A stretch of 64,000 nt of DNA from Ornithinimicrobium cavernae (GTDB lineage Bacteria > Actinomycetota > Actinomycetes > Actinomycetales > Dermatophilaceae), in the NCBI RefSeq assembly GCF_003121625.1, contig NZ_QDDJ01000005.1, positions 62,001-126,000 of the forward strand. Direction: 5' to 3'. The notes below the pieces were generated by a model. That model searched no databases and was not told where the DNA came from. It saw only the letters and a list, made by a program, of their open reading frames with translations. Positions within the stretch are counted from its first letter, which is position 1. Each line of letters opens with the position of its first letter. Positions 19,185-27,745 of this stretch are shown one piece after another. Position numbers and translations under genes: made by a program.

Positions 19185-20060
19185 GTGGACTGGCTCCGGG
19201 CGCTCGCGCACCTCCGGGAGGAGGGCCGGTCCGGCGTGCTCGTCACCGTCACCGCGGTCCGCGGCCACGCCCCGCGGGAGGCCGGCGCCAAGATGGTGGT
19301 CGGGACCGACGACACCTGGGACAGCATCGGCGGCGGCAACCTCGAGGCCAGTGCCGTGGGCCGCGCCCGGCAGCTGCTGGCGGCCGGCACCACGGAGCCC
19401 GAGCGCCTCGAGCTCTCCCTGAACGAGCACGCCACCACCGCCTACGGCCGTCAGTGCTGCGGTGGCGAGGTGAGCCTCCTGCTCGAGCCGCTGGCCGCCC
19501 GCCCCGTCGTCGCCGTCTTCGGGCTGGGACACGTCGGACAGGAGCTGGCGCGGACCCTGTCCCGGTTGCCGCTCGTGGTCCACCTGGTCGACAGCCGGGC
19601 GGGCCAGGTTCAGCAGGTGCGCGCACTCGGGCTGGACGACGCGATCGCCGACCTCCACCCCACCCACGCCCCGGCCCCGGAGACGGTGCTGGCCGAGCTG
19701 CCTCCGCACGCCCACGTGCTCGTGATGACCCACGACCACGCCGAGGACCTCGTGCTGTGCGACGCCGCCCTCCGCCGCGGCGACCTCGGGTCCGTCGGCG
19801 TGATCGGGTCCTCCGCCAAGTGGCAGCGGTTCCGCAAGAGGCTGCGCGAGGCGGGGCACCCGGAGGCGGCCGTCGCGACGATCACCAGCCCCATCGGGTT
19901 GCCCGGACTGCCCGGCAAGGAGCCGGCCGTCATCGCGATCAGCGTCGCGGCCGCCCTCCTGCAGACCCTGCAGGCCGAGCTGGTGCCTACCGTGCAGGAC
20001 GAGCTGGTGGGCCAGCGTGAGGTCGGGCCGCGCATCAGCCGTCGCATCAGCCCTTCGTGA
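19185..20060 (+). CDS. xdhC: XdhC/CoxI family molybdenum cofactor maturation factor
   Basis: A 291-residue chaperone that in the family binds, sulphurates and inserts molybdenum cofactor into xanthine dehydrogenase. The N-terminal XdhC_CoxI domain has REAGAKMVVG, WDSIGGGNLEA and the paired cysteines in GRQCCGGEVSL. The C-terminal Rossmann domain has VVAVFGLGHVGQELA and SVGVIGSSAKWQRFRKRL. GTG at 19185 starts one base after the xdhB stop. The last 14 codons fall inside the first unit of a 40-bp tandem repeat, so the C terminus (REVGPRISRRISPS) is repeat-encoded and may differ between strains. Confidence 0.9.
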   Translation: MDWLRALAHLREEGRSGVLVTVTAVRGHAPREAGAKMVVGTDDTWDSIGGGNLEASAVGRARQLLAAGTTEPERLELSLNEHATTAYGRQCCGGEVSLLLEPLAARPVVAVFGLGHVGQELARTLSRLPLVVHLVDSRAGQVQQVRALGLDDAIADLHPTHAPAPETVLAELPPHAHVLVMTHDHAEDLVLCDAALRRGDLGSVGVIGSSAKWQRFRKRLREAGHPEAAVATITSPIGLPGLPGKEPAVIAISVAAALLQTLQAELVPTVQDELVGQREVGPRISRRISPS

Positions 20061-20176
20061 GGTCGGGCCGCGCATCAGCCGTCGCATCAACCCTTCGTGA
20101 GGTCGGGCCGCGCATCAGCCGTCGCATCAACCCTTCGTGAGGTCGAGCCGCGCATCAGCCGTCGCATCAACCCTTC
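20017..20176 (+). repeat. 40-bp tandem repeat, four copies, at the end of xdhC
   Basis: Units start at 20017, 20057, 20097 and 20137. Each begins GTGAGGTCG and ends GCATCA(A/G)CCCTTC. They differ only at single bases (A/G near the end of unit 1, G/A in the GGTCGAGCC of unit 4). Within each unit GCATCA occurs twice, 12 bases apart. The period is not a multiple of three, so the first unit supplies the xdhC stop codon and the others are untranslated in that frame. Confidence 0.93.
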
Positions 20177-20220
20177 GTGAGTGACGTTTGACCCCCTATC
20201 GGGGTGTGAGATCCACTCAC
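20177..20220 (+). terminator. two-part hairpin after xdhC
   Basis: The outer arms GTGAGTG (20177-20183) and CACTCAC (20214-20220) enclose inner arms ACCCC and GGGGT around a CTATC loop. The hairpin begins directly at the end of the tandem repeat. A role in ending xdh transcription is likely, though a U tract is missing. Confidence 0.5.
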
Positions 20221-20242
20221 GAGCGCGATCGGTGGCGGCGTC

Positions 20243-20281
20243 GGGTGGTGGATCGGGTGGCGGGATGGTGGCGGGGTCGGG
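20243..20281 (+). other. G-rich tract with G-quadruplex pattern
   Basis: Runs of three or more G at 20243, 20255, 20262, 20273 and 20279 lie within 39 bases and are separated by 2-9 bases. They sit in the 220-base gap upstream of the VanW gene and satisfy a relaxed G3 quadruplex pattern on the plus strand. Function is unknown. Confidence 0.45.
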
Positions 20282-20442
20282 TGGCCCAGGGAGGTCACAA
20301 GTCGGCATCGATCCGGGGCGGAGTGCCAACCTCACCCGCCCGGTGACGCGTCTGGGTCAGGAGGGCACGGCATACTGCCACAGACGCATGAGCGTCAGCC
20401 CAGCCCCGGAACGACACAGACGACCAGCGAGGGAAGCCGCCC

Positions 20443-22167
20443 GTGGAAGAACGACAGAGCCTGCCGGAGGAGCCGCAGCGCAACGAGTGGATCGGCATCC
20501 TCGTGCGCAGCCTGGTTGCCGTGCTCGTGCTCGGGGGTGGCTACTACGCGGCGGCGCAGTACCTCGGTGGACGGGTCCCCAACGGGACGGCAGTCGAGGG
20601 GATCGCGATCGGCGGGCTGAGCCCGGAGGACGCCCGGTCGACCCTGGAGACCCGCCTGGAGGACATGGCCACCGAGGAGGTGGCGATCGACGTGGAGGGC
20701 GAGACCTTCCGCATCGAGCCGGCCGAGGCGGGCCTCACGCTGGACCTGGACACCACGCTCAGCAACATCACCGGCGTGAGCTATGACCCCCGGGTGCTGT
20801 GGCACCGGATCGCCGACGGCGGCGAGGACCTGCCGCTGGCGGTGACGGTGGACCGGGCGGCCCTGGAGCGGGCCGTGGGGGAGGTCGCCGCCGACGTCAG
20901 CATCGAGCCGACGGAGGGCAAGGTCTGGTTCACCGTCGGGGAGGTCCGGTCCAAGGAGTCCGAGCTCGGTCGCGAGCTCGACGTGGCAGCCACCAGCGAC
21001 GCCATCGAGGGGGTGTGGCCCCAGGTCACGACGGTGACCGGCACGGTGACCCCGACCGACCCGGTCCTGGCCCAGGCGGAGATCGAGCGGTTCGTCGGCG
21101 ACGTCGCCGGACCCGCCGTGGCCGGACCCATCACCGTCGACGTCGACGGCGAGAAGAGCCAGATCAGCCCCAACCAGATCGCCCGGCTGCTCGAGGTGCG
21201 CCAGCGCGACGACCACACCCTCTCCCTGCACCTCGACACCGAGGGCGTGCTCAAGATCGTCAGCGGCACGCTCGAGGAGGCGACCGTCGCCCCGCAGAAC
21301 GCCGGCGTGGTGCTGGACGGGGGGCGGGCCGTGATCACCAGGGCACGGATGGGCCAGGTCGTCGACGAGGAAGCCCTCATCGAGGAGTTCAAGAAGGCTC
21401 TGCAGAAGGAGGGCAAGCACCGCGTCGCGAAGGTGGGGACCACCGAGGTGAAGCCGGAGATCACCGACGAGGACGCGGCGAAGTGGGACATGTCGGCCAT
21501 GGCGACGTTCCGCAGCACGTTCCCCGGTGGGGCCGCCAACGCCGACCGCACCGAGAACATCCGCGTCGGTCTGGGCCACGTCAACGGCACCGTCGTGATG
21601 CCTGGGGAGACCTTCAGCCTGGCCAACACGCTCGCCCCGATCACACCGGAGCGCGGCTACGTCGAGGCCGGCGTGATCAGCGGGGGCCGACTGGTCAAGG
21701 GCATCGGCGGTGGCCTGTCCCAGGTCTCGACCACGGTCCTCAACACGGCCTGGGAGGCCGGGGTGCGACTCGACGAGTTCCACCCGCACTCCTACTACAT
21801 CGAGCGCTACCCGGTCGGCAAGGAGGCCACGATCGCCGTGGGGCTCCTGGACAACCGCTGGACCAACGACACCGACACCCCGATCGTGGTGCAGACCTAC
21901 ATCGACGGCAGCGACATCGTCATGACGTTCTGGGGCGACCGGAAGTACGACGTCGACACGATCACCGGCGCCCGCACCAGCTACGTCCAGCCGGAGAAGA
22001 AGAAGGACGACAGCGCCTCGTGCCTGCCGCAGAGCCCGCAGCCGGGCTTCACGATCACGGTCACCCGCATCCTGTCGCAGTCCGGCAGCGAGGCCGGCCG
22101 CCAGTCCTACACCACGACATACCACCCCTCGGACGAGGTCGTCTGCACCAACCCGAGCCGCCGGTGA
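20443..22167 (+). CDS. VanW family membrane-anchored protein with peptidoglycan-binding-like domains
   Basis: A 574-residue envelope protein. A cytoplasmic tail (1-16) precedes one membrane helix (about 17-38, IGILVRSLVAVLVLGGGYYAA). Two PG_binding_4-type repeats follow (about 45-190 and 190-360), then a VanW domain with RTENIRVGLGHVNGTVVMPGETFSL and GIGGGLSQVSTTVLNTAWEAG. VanW proteins are named from vancomycin clusters, but most, including this one, lie outside them; their role in the cell wall is unproven. GTG at 20443 follows GAGGGAAG at suitable distance. There are no resistance genes nearby, so no resistance role is claimed. Confidence 0.9.
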   Translation: MEERQSLPEEPQRNEWIGILVRSLVAVLVLGGGYYAAAQYLGGRVPNGTAVEGIAIGGLSPEDARSTLETRLEDMATEEVAIDVEGETFRIEPAEAGLTLDLDTTLSNITGVSYDPRVLWHRIADGGEDLPLAVTVDRAALERAVGEVAADVSIEPTEGKVWFTVGEVRSKESELGRELDVAATSDAIEGVWPQVTTVTGTVTPTDPVLAQAEIERFVGDVAGPAVAGPITVDVDGEKSQISPNQIARLLEVRQRDDHTLSLHLDTEGVLKIVSGTLEEATVAPQNAGVVLDGGRAVITRARMGQVVDEEALIEEFKKALQKEGKHRVAKVGTTEVKPEITDEDAAKWDMSAMATFRSTFPGGAANADRTENIRVGLGHVNGTVVMPGETFSLANTLAPITPERGYVEAGVISGGRLVKGIGGGLSQVSTTVLNTAWEAGVRLDEFHPHSYYIERYPVGKEATIAVGLLDNRWTNDTDTPIVVQTYIDGSDIVMTFWGDRKYDVDTITGARTSYVQPEKKKDDSASCLPQSPQPGFTITVTRILSQSGSEAGRQSYTTTYHPSDEVVCTNPSRR

Positions 22168-22294
22168 CCAGCGTGATGCCTGCCACAGAGGGACGGGGCG
22201 GCTTACCGCTCTGCCGGGCCGAGCGGCATACTAGGAGGTGGTCTGTCCCGTGCCCGGGCCACTACACCACCACCAGCAGGAGCAGGAGCCGTCG

Positions 22295-22624
22295 ATGACT
22301 TACGTGATCGCCCAACCATGTGTTGACCTGAAGGACAAGGCGTGTATCGACGAGTGCCCGGTCGACTGCATCTACGAGGGTGAGCGGATGCTCTACATCC
22401 ACCCCGACGAGTGCGTGGACTGCGGTGCCTGTGAGCCGGTGTGCCCTGTCGAGGCCATCTACTACGAGGACGACACCCCCGAGGAGTGGGCCGAGTACTA
22501 CAAGGCCAATGTCGAGTTCTTCGACGACCTGGGGAGTCCCGGGGGTGCCGCCAAGCTCGGGCTCATCCCCAAGGACCACCCGATCATCGAAGCGCTGCCC
22601 CCGCAGGAACAGAACGACCACTGA
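22295..22624 (+). CDS. fdxA: 7Fe-type ferredoxin FdxA
   Basis: A 109-residue ferredoxin starting MTYVIAQPC. Cys9, Cys17 and Cys50 are placed to hold a 3Fe-4S cluster, and Cys21, 40, 43 and 46 a 4Fe-4S cluster; Cys25 is extra, as in related proteins. The C terminus (EWAEYYKANVEFFDDLG to PKDHPIIEALP) is the long actinobacterial extension. ATG at 22295 is preceded by CAGGAGCAGGAG. A CGGCATACT sequence at 22224-22232 could give a -10 element. In many actinobacteria dapC follows; here it is citrate synthase. Confidence 0.95.
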   Translation: MTYVIAQPCVDLKDKACIDECPVDCIYEGERMLYIHPDECVDCGACEPVCPVEAIYYEDDTPEEWAEYYKANVEFFDDLGSPGGAAKLGLIPKDHPIIEALPPQEQNDH

Positions 22625-22680
22625 CCGCACCCCCGGTCCGGGCGGGAGCTGATACTCCGCTGCTCGGGCACCGACCGCCC

Positions 22681-22704
22681 GGCGCACCAGCACCATGGTG
22701 CGCC
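22681..22704 (+). promoter_or_regulatory. inverted repeat in the gltA leader
   Basis: GGCGCACCA and TGGTGCGCC form a perfect 9-bp inverted repeat with a 6-base loop. It ends 10 bases before the gltA ribosome site (AGGAGG at 22715). It is either an operator or hairpin affecting gltA, or the weak end of the fdxA transcript; there is no U tract. Confidence 0.5.
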
Positions 22705-22724
22705 GAACCCGAGCAGGAGGACAT

Positions 22725-24011
<1,287 letters not shown>

Positions 24012-24025
24012 CCTGAGATCGTGCC

Positions 24026-24060
24026 AGGCCCCCGTTCCGGTTCGCCGGGGCGGGGGCCTT
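24026..24060 (+). terminator. intrinsic terminator after gltA
   Basis: AGGCCCCCG pairs with CGGGGGCCT (9 bp, GC-rich) around a 16-base loop and is followed by TTGTCG. It lies 15 bases after the gltA stop and faces the convergent lysozyme-like gene. Confidence 0.7.
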
Positions 24061-24145
24061 GTCGTGCTCGGGCCACGGTGCGCCCGGTGGGGCGGAACGT
24101 CGGGCCACGGTGTGCTCGGTCGAGAGGGGGAGGGCAGGGGGGCGG

Positions 24146-25018
24146 TTAGCCGGTGGCGACGGTGAGGGTGACGGTCGTGCCGTCGGGAGCGGCTCCTGTG
24201 GCCTGCCAGGTGAGCGGGTCCGCGTGCCGGTCCCAGACCCGGTCGGCGACCTCCACGCGCACGATCTGCTCGACCTCCGCGTGGGTGACCGCCCAGCTCG
24301 CGACTGCCCACGCCTGGTCCGCACCGGAGGCCTCGATCCGGACCTCGGCACCCTCGGCGGTGCCCTGTGCGCCGAAGGTGCGCCCGGCCTTGTCCAGGAC
24401 GTCCTGGGCAGACCCGCTGCCGGAGGGCTCGTCCAGCCGGCACGCGACCCCTGCGTGGGTCTGGCCGACCAGCGCGGAGGCCATCACCCGCGCCTCGCCC
24501 TCGTGGTCGGCGTAGGCGTCCGGGTAGCCGCTGCGCTGCACCTCCTGGGCGATCTCCGTGACCACCCACTCGGACCAGTCCGGCACGGCCTCGAGGGCGT
24601 CGAAGAACGCATTGGCGGCGTAGACCGGGTCGGTGACCTCCTCGGGGCTGCCCCAGCCCTGGCTAGGCCGCTGCTGGAACAGGCCGAGGGAGTCGGCGTC
24701 GCCATAGTTGAGGTTGCGGAGCTTGGACTCCTGGATCGCGGTCGCCAGGGCGATGGTCGCCGCCTTGGGCGGCAGCCCGCGCTCGATCGAGACCATGCTG
24801 ATCGTGGCGGCGTTGGCGGCCTGCTCGGGCGTGAGGCGCTCCGTGCTGTCGCCGGCGGTGAGCTCGCACGTCGGGCTGCGGAACTCCTCGATCACCCAGC
24901 GGGCACCGATCGCGCCCACCAGCACCGCCACCGCCGTGACGGCGGCGAGGGTCAGGAAGCTGCGCCGCCGCGGCCGGCGGGCCTCGGCGGCCGGGTCATC
25001 CTGGCCGGCCGGGGTCAT
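24146..25018 (-). CDS. membrane-anchored lysozyme-like (transglycosylase-fold) protein
   Basis: A 290-residue protein with a basic cytoplasmic tail and one membrane helix at about 21-39. The outside domain has the lysozyme-like signature ALATAIQESKLRNLNYGDAD, then SLGLFQQRPSQGWGSPEEV, where Glu in QESKL is the likely catalytic acid. The C-terminal half (EVRIEASGADQAWAVASWAV onward) resembles a small beta/alpha domain also found in secreted actinobacterial cell-wall proteins. Activity on peptidoglycan is inferred from the motif only. The ATG at 25018 has TAGACT on the minus strand 6 bases upstream, a leaderless arrangement. It is divergent from dapE. Confidence 0.8.
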   Translation of the reverse strand: MTPAGQDDPAAEARRPRRRSFLTLAAVTAVAVLVGAIGARWVIEEFRSPTCELTAGDSTERLTPEQAANAATISMVSIERGLPPKAATIALATAIQESKLRNLNYGDADSLGLFQQRPSQGWGSPEEVTDPVYAANAFFDALEAVPDWSEWVVTEIAQEVQRSGYPDAYADHEGEARVMASALVGQTHAGVACRLDEPSGSGSAQDVLDKAGRTFGAQGTAEGAEVRIEASGADQAWAVASWAVTHAEVEQIVRVEVADRVWDRHADPLTWQATGAAPDGTTVTLTVATG

Positions 25019-25024
25019 GGAGCC

Positions 25025-25030
25025 AGTCTA
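25025..25030 (-). promoter_or_regulatory. predicted leaderless -10 element of the lysozyme-like gene
   Basis: TAGACT on the minus strand is separated from the ATG at 25018 by 6 bases (GGCTCC), with no ribosome site. Confidence 0.6.
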
Positions 25031-25107
25031 GTCGCGGGCGGACCCGCGAACGGCCCCCGGCCGCGCGGCATACGGCGCCGTGGGGGCCTGTGAACGCACG
25101 GCCCGGT

Positions 25108-25113
25108 TAGGGT
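25108..25113 (+). promoter_or_regulatory. predicted leaderless -10 element of dapE
   Basis: TAGGGT lies 6 bases before the dapE ATG at 25120. There is no Shine-Dalgarno sequence. Confidence 0.6.
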
Positions 25114-25119
25114 CGGGCC

Positions 25120-26196
25120 ATGCCCAACGAGACCCGACTGGACCTGGCCCAGGACGTCGTGAGCCTGACCACCAGCCTGTGCAACATCCCCTCGGTCAGC
25201 CTGGCGGAGGGGCCGCTGGCGGACGCGATCGAGGTCGCGCTGCGCGCCCTGCCGCACCTGAGCGTCACGCGCGACGGCAACGCCGTCGTGGCGCGCACCG
25301 GACTCGGCCGGCCCGAGCGGGTCGTGCTCGCCGGGCACCTCGACACGGTGCCGCTGACGGAGCCGGCCAACCTGCCCGTGCGCCGCGAGGGCGACTACCT
25401 GGTGGGGAGGGGCACCACGGACATGAAGGGCGGCGTGGCGGTGCAGCTGCGGCTCGCCGCCGACCTGACCGAGCCGAACCGGGACATCACCTACGTCTTC
25501 TACGACGTCGAGGAGATCAGCGACGAGCACAACGGTCTGGCCCGGCTGGCCCGCGCCCACCCCGACCTGCTGACCGGCGACTTCGCCGTCCTCCTGGAGC
25601 CCACCGACGACGCCGTCGAGGGCGGCTGCAACGGCAACCTCACGGCCCTGGTGCACACCCGCGGACGGGCCGCCCACTCCGCACGGCCCTGGATGGGTCA
25701 CAACGCCATCCACGACGTCGCCGAGGTCCTGGCCCGGATCGAGCGCGGTCAGCTCCCGGAGGCCGAGGTCGACGGACTGACCTACCGGCAGTCGCTGAAC
25801 GCCGTCGGCGTCACCGGCGGCATCGCGCACAACGTGATCCCGGACCATGCTGTCGTCACCGTCAACCTGCGCTTCGCGCCGCACTGGGACACGGAGCGGG
25901 CGGAGTCCTACCTCGTGGACGAGGTCTTCGCCGGTCTGGAGGTCGAGATCATCGACCGTGCACCGGGAGCCCGCCCCGGCCTCGACCGGCCGGCCGCCGC
26001 GGCGTTCGTCGACGCGCTCGCCCTGCCGGTCCGGGCCAAGCAGGGGTGGACCGACGTGGCTCGCTTCTCCGCCCTGGGCATCCCGGCGGTCAACTTCGGC
26101 CCCGGCGAGGCGCAGTACGCGCACGCCGACGACGAGCGCTGCCGCACCGACCAGATCGTCGCGGCCGAGGCCGCGCTGCGCCGATGGCTCGCCTGA
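25120..26196 (+). CDS. dapE: succinyl-diaminopimelate desuccinylase (actinobacterial DapE)
   Basis: A 358-residue M20 metallohydrolase that releases LL-diaminopimelate for lysine and peptidoglycan synthesis. Zinc ligands appear as His73 in AGHLDTVP, Asp101 in GRGTTDMKGG and the Glu pair 131-132 in DVEEISDE, with later ligands in LLEPTDDAVEGGCNGN and the C-terminal FGPGEAQYAHADDE. The dimerisation domain holds HTRGRAAHSARPWMGHNAIH. Length and motifs match the actinobacterial DapE class rather than general peptidases. The start is fixed by a -10 hexamer 6 bases upstream. Confidence 0.92.
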   Translation: MPNETRLDLAQDVVSLTTSLCNIPSVSLAEGPLADAIEVALRALPHLSVTRDGNAVVARTGLGRPERVVLAGHLDTVPLTEPANLPVRREGDYLVGRGTTDMKGGVAVQLRLAADLTEPNRDITYVFYDVEEISDEHNGLARLARAHPDLLTGDFAVLLEPTDDAVEGGCNGNLTALVHTRGRAAHSARPWMGHNAIHDVAEVLARIERGQLPEAEVDGLTYRQSLNAVGVTGGIAHNVIPDHAVVTVNLRFAPHWDTERAESYLVDEVFAGLEVEIIDRAPGARPGLDRPAAAAFVDALALPVRAKQGWTDVARFSALGIPAVNFGPGEAQYAHADDERCRTDQIVAAEAALRRWLA

Positions 26197-26242
26197 GGCC
26201 CGCGGACCGCACGCCGGTTGCGCTCCGGCCGCCCCGACGGTT

Positions 26243-26248
26243 TAGGTT
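26243..26248 (+). promoter_or_regulatory. predicted leaderless -10 element of the LOG gene
   Basis: TAGGTT is followed by 6 bases and the GTG at 26255. An adjacent GTG at 26252 is also in frame, but the spacing seen elsewhere in the window favours 26255. Confidence 0.55.
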
Positions 26249-26254
26249 CGTGTG

Positions 26255-26983
26255 GTGAGCCAGCCCAAGGAGTACCGCAAGGGTCCGGTGACCCTGCGGG
26301 GACGCAAGGTGCCGACCAGCACGACCGACCAGCGGCTGCTGGACAACGCCGGCCCCGGCGACTGGGTGCACACCGACCCGTGGCGCGTCATGCGGATCCA
26401 GTCCGAGTTCGTCGAGGGCTTCGGGACCCTCTCCGAGCTCGGTCCCGCCGTGAGCGTCTTCGGCTCGGCGCGGCTCGGGCCCGACCACCCGGTCTACGAG
26501 CTGTCCACGGCCGTCGGCACCGCGCTCGTCGAGGCCGGCTACGCCGTCATCACCGGTGGCGGACCCGGCACCATGGAGGGCGCCAACCTCGGAGCAGTCA
26601 AGGCGGGAGGCACCTCGGTCGGGCTCGGCATCGAGCTGCCCTTCGAGACCGGCCTCAACCCGCACGTGAACCTCGGCATCAACTTCCGCTACTTCTTCGC
26701 CCGCAAGACCATGTTCGTCAAGTACGCCCAGGGCTTCATCGTGCTTCCGGGCGGGTTCGGCACCCTCGACGAGCTGTTCGAGGCGGTGACCCTCGTGCAG
26801 ACCGGCAAGGTCACGCACTTCCCGATCGTGCTCATGGGCACCACGTTCTGGGGGCCCATGCTGGACTGGCTGCGCGCCACGCTCGTCGCCGAGGGCACGA
26901 TCTCCGAGGTCGACCTCGGCCTGCTGCAGCTCACCGACGACCCCGACGAGGCGGTCCGGATCATCCGCGAGGCTCGTCGGTGA
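26255..26983 (+). CDS. LOG family protein (TIGR00730, nucleotide 5'-monophosphate phosphoribohydrolase-like)
   Basis: A 242-residue Rossmann-fold protein of the LONELY GUY family, whose members cleave cytokinin riboside monophosphate or related nucleotides to the base. The diagnostic motif PGGFGTLDELFE (about 164-175) and the nucleotide segment VITGGGPGTMEGANLGA (about 94-110) are intact. It has an N-terminal extension (QPKEYRKGPVTLRGRKVP) typical of the actinobacterial, mostly uncharacterised branch. Its stop overlaps the next gene as GTGA. The start of a four-gene run of overlapping genes suggests an operon, although the partners look unrelated in function. Confidence 0.9.
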   Translation: MSQPKEYRKGPVTLRGRKVPTSTTDQRLLDNAGPGDWVHTDPWRVMRIQSEFVEGFGTLSELGPAVSVFGSARLGPDHPVYELSTAVGTALVEAGYAVITGGGPGTMEGANLGAVKAGGTSVGLGIELPFETGLNPHVNLGINFRYFFARKTMFVKYAQGFIVLPGGFGTLDELFEAVTLVQTGKVTHFPIVLMGTTFWGPMLDWLRATLVAEGTISEVDLGLLQLTDDPDEAVRIIREARR

Positions 26984-27324
26984 TCCTGATCCTGGTGATC
27001 GTGGGCGTCCTCGCCCTCGGGGTGCTGGCGGCGGCACTGGTGCTGCGCACCGGTGTCCCCGGGGTCGCGGACCCCGTGACCAGCCAGTCCTTCGAGCCCC
27101 TGGCGCGCGGGACGGTGCGGTCGGACGACCTCATCGAGCTCCGGTTCGACCAGGCGCTGCGCGGCTACCGGATGTCGCAGGTCGACAGCGTCCTGGACCA
27201 GCTGGCCGAGGAGCTGCAGGACCGGGACGCCGAGATCGCCCGCCTGCGGGCCGAGCTCGCCGACGTCCCGGTGGACTTCACCGGCCGGGACCAGACGCCG
27301 GAGAGTGACCGTGGGGACCTTTGA
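26980..27324 (+). CDS. small membrane protein with DivIVA-type motif
   Basis: A 114-residue protein with an N-terminal membrane helix (ILILVIVGVLALGVLAAALVL) and a short DivIVA-domain segment, IELRFDQALRGYRMSQVDSVLDQLAEELQ. This matches the pattern in which FxxxxRGY is followed by VD, and a short coiled coil (QDRDAEIARLRAEL) follows. Such motifs are linked to cell-pole or septum localisation, but no function is known for this family. GTG at 26980 overlaps the LOG stop by 4 bases. The 3' end overlaps the next gene by 20 bases. Confidence 0.82.
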   Translation: MILILVIVGVLALGVLAAALVLRTGVPGVADPVTSQSFEPLARGTVRSDDLIELRFDQALRGYRMSQVDSVLDQLAEELQDRDAEIARLRAELADVPVDFTGRDQTPESDRGDL

Positions 27325-27745
27325 GATCGCGCGGACCCTGCCGGCCGACCCCGGACGGACCTTTGCCGTCCTGGGTGACCTCGCGTCATACGGCCAGTTC
27401 CAGCCGCTGACCCGGATCCGGGCGACCCCCGGCCCGGTGGGGCCCGGCTGGACCTTCGTCGCCTACACCGGCCTGGGGCCGCTGTCCGTCGTCGACCGGA
27501 TGGTCGTCACCGAGTGGGCGCCCGGGGAGCACTTCACGATCGTCAAGCTCGGGCCCGTGCTGGACGGTGGTGCGGAGGTGCACCTCATGCCGGAGGGGAG
27601 CGGCACGCGGGTCGTCTGGCGGGAGGAGATCGTGCCCCGGCCGGGCTGGTTGGGGCGCCACACCGCCCGGCTCACCGACCCACCGATGCGCTGGTTCCTG
27701 GGCCGTTCGCTCGACCGGATGGCCGAGCGGATCGGGGACCGGTGA
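27305..27745 (+). CDS. SRPBCC family (START-like fold) protein
   Basis: A 146-residue protein of the polyketide cyclase/SRPBCC superfamily, with FEIARTLPADPGRTFAVLGDLASYGQF at the N terminus, a run of beta strands through GTRVVWREEIVPRPG, and the long C-terminal helix PPMRWFLGRSLDRMAERI. The fold makes a hydrophobic ligand pocket; the ligand is unknown. It begins at GTG 27305 inside the end of the DivIVA-like gene; GTG at 27311 is an equally possible start. It overlaps the next gene as GTGA. Confidence 0.82.
   Translation: MTVGTFEIARTLPADPGRTFAVLGDLASYGQFQPLTRIRATPGPVGPGWTFVAYTGLGPLSVVDRMVVTEWAPGEHFTIVKLGPVLDGGAEVHLMPEGSGTRVVWREEIVPRPGWLGRHTARLTDPPMRWFLGRSLDRMAERIGDR

Noticed and set aside
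20017-20176. CRISPR-like array
   Set aside because: The four 40-bp units are directly adjacent with no variable spacers, and no cas genes are present.
20443-22167. Vancomycin resistance determinant
   Set aside because: VanW-domain proteins are widespread in actinobacteria; there are no vanHAX-type ligase genes in the window.
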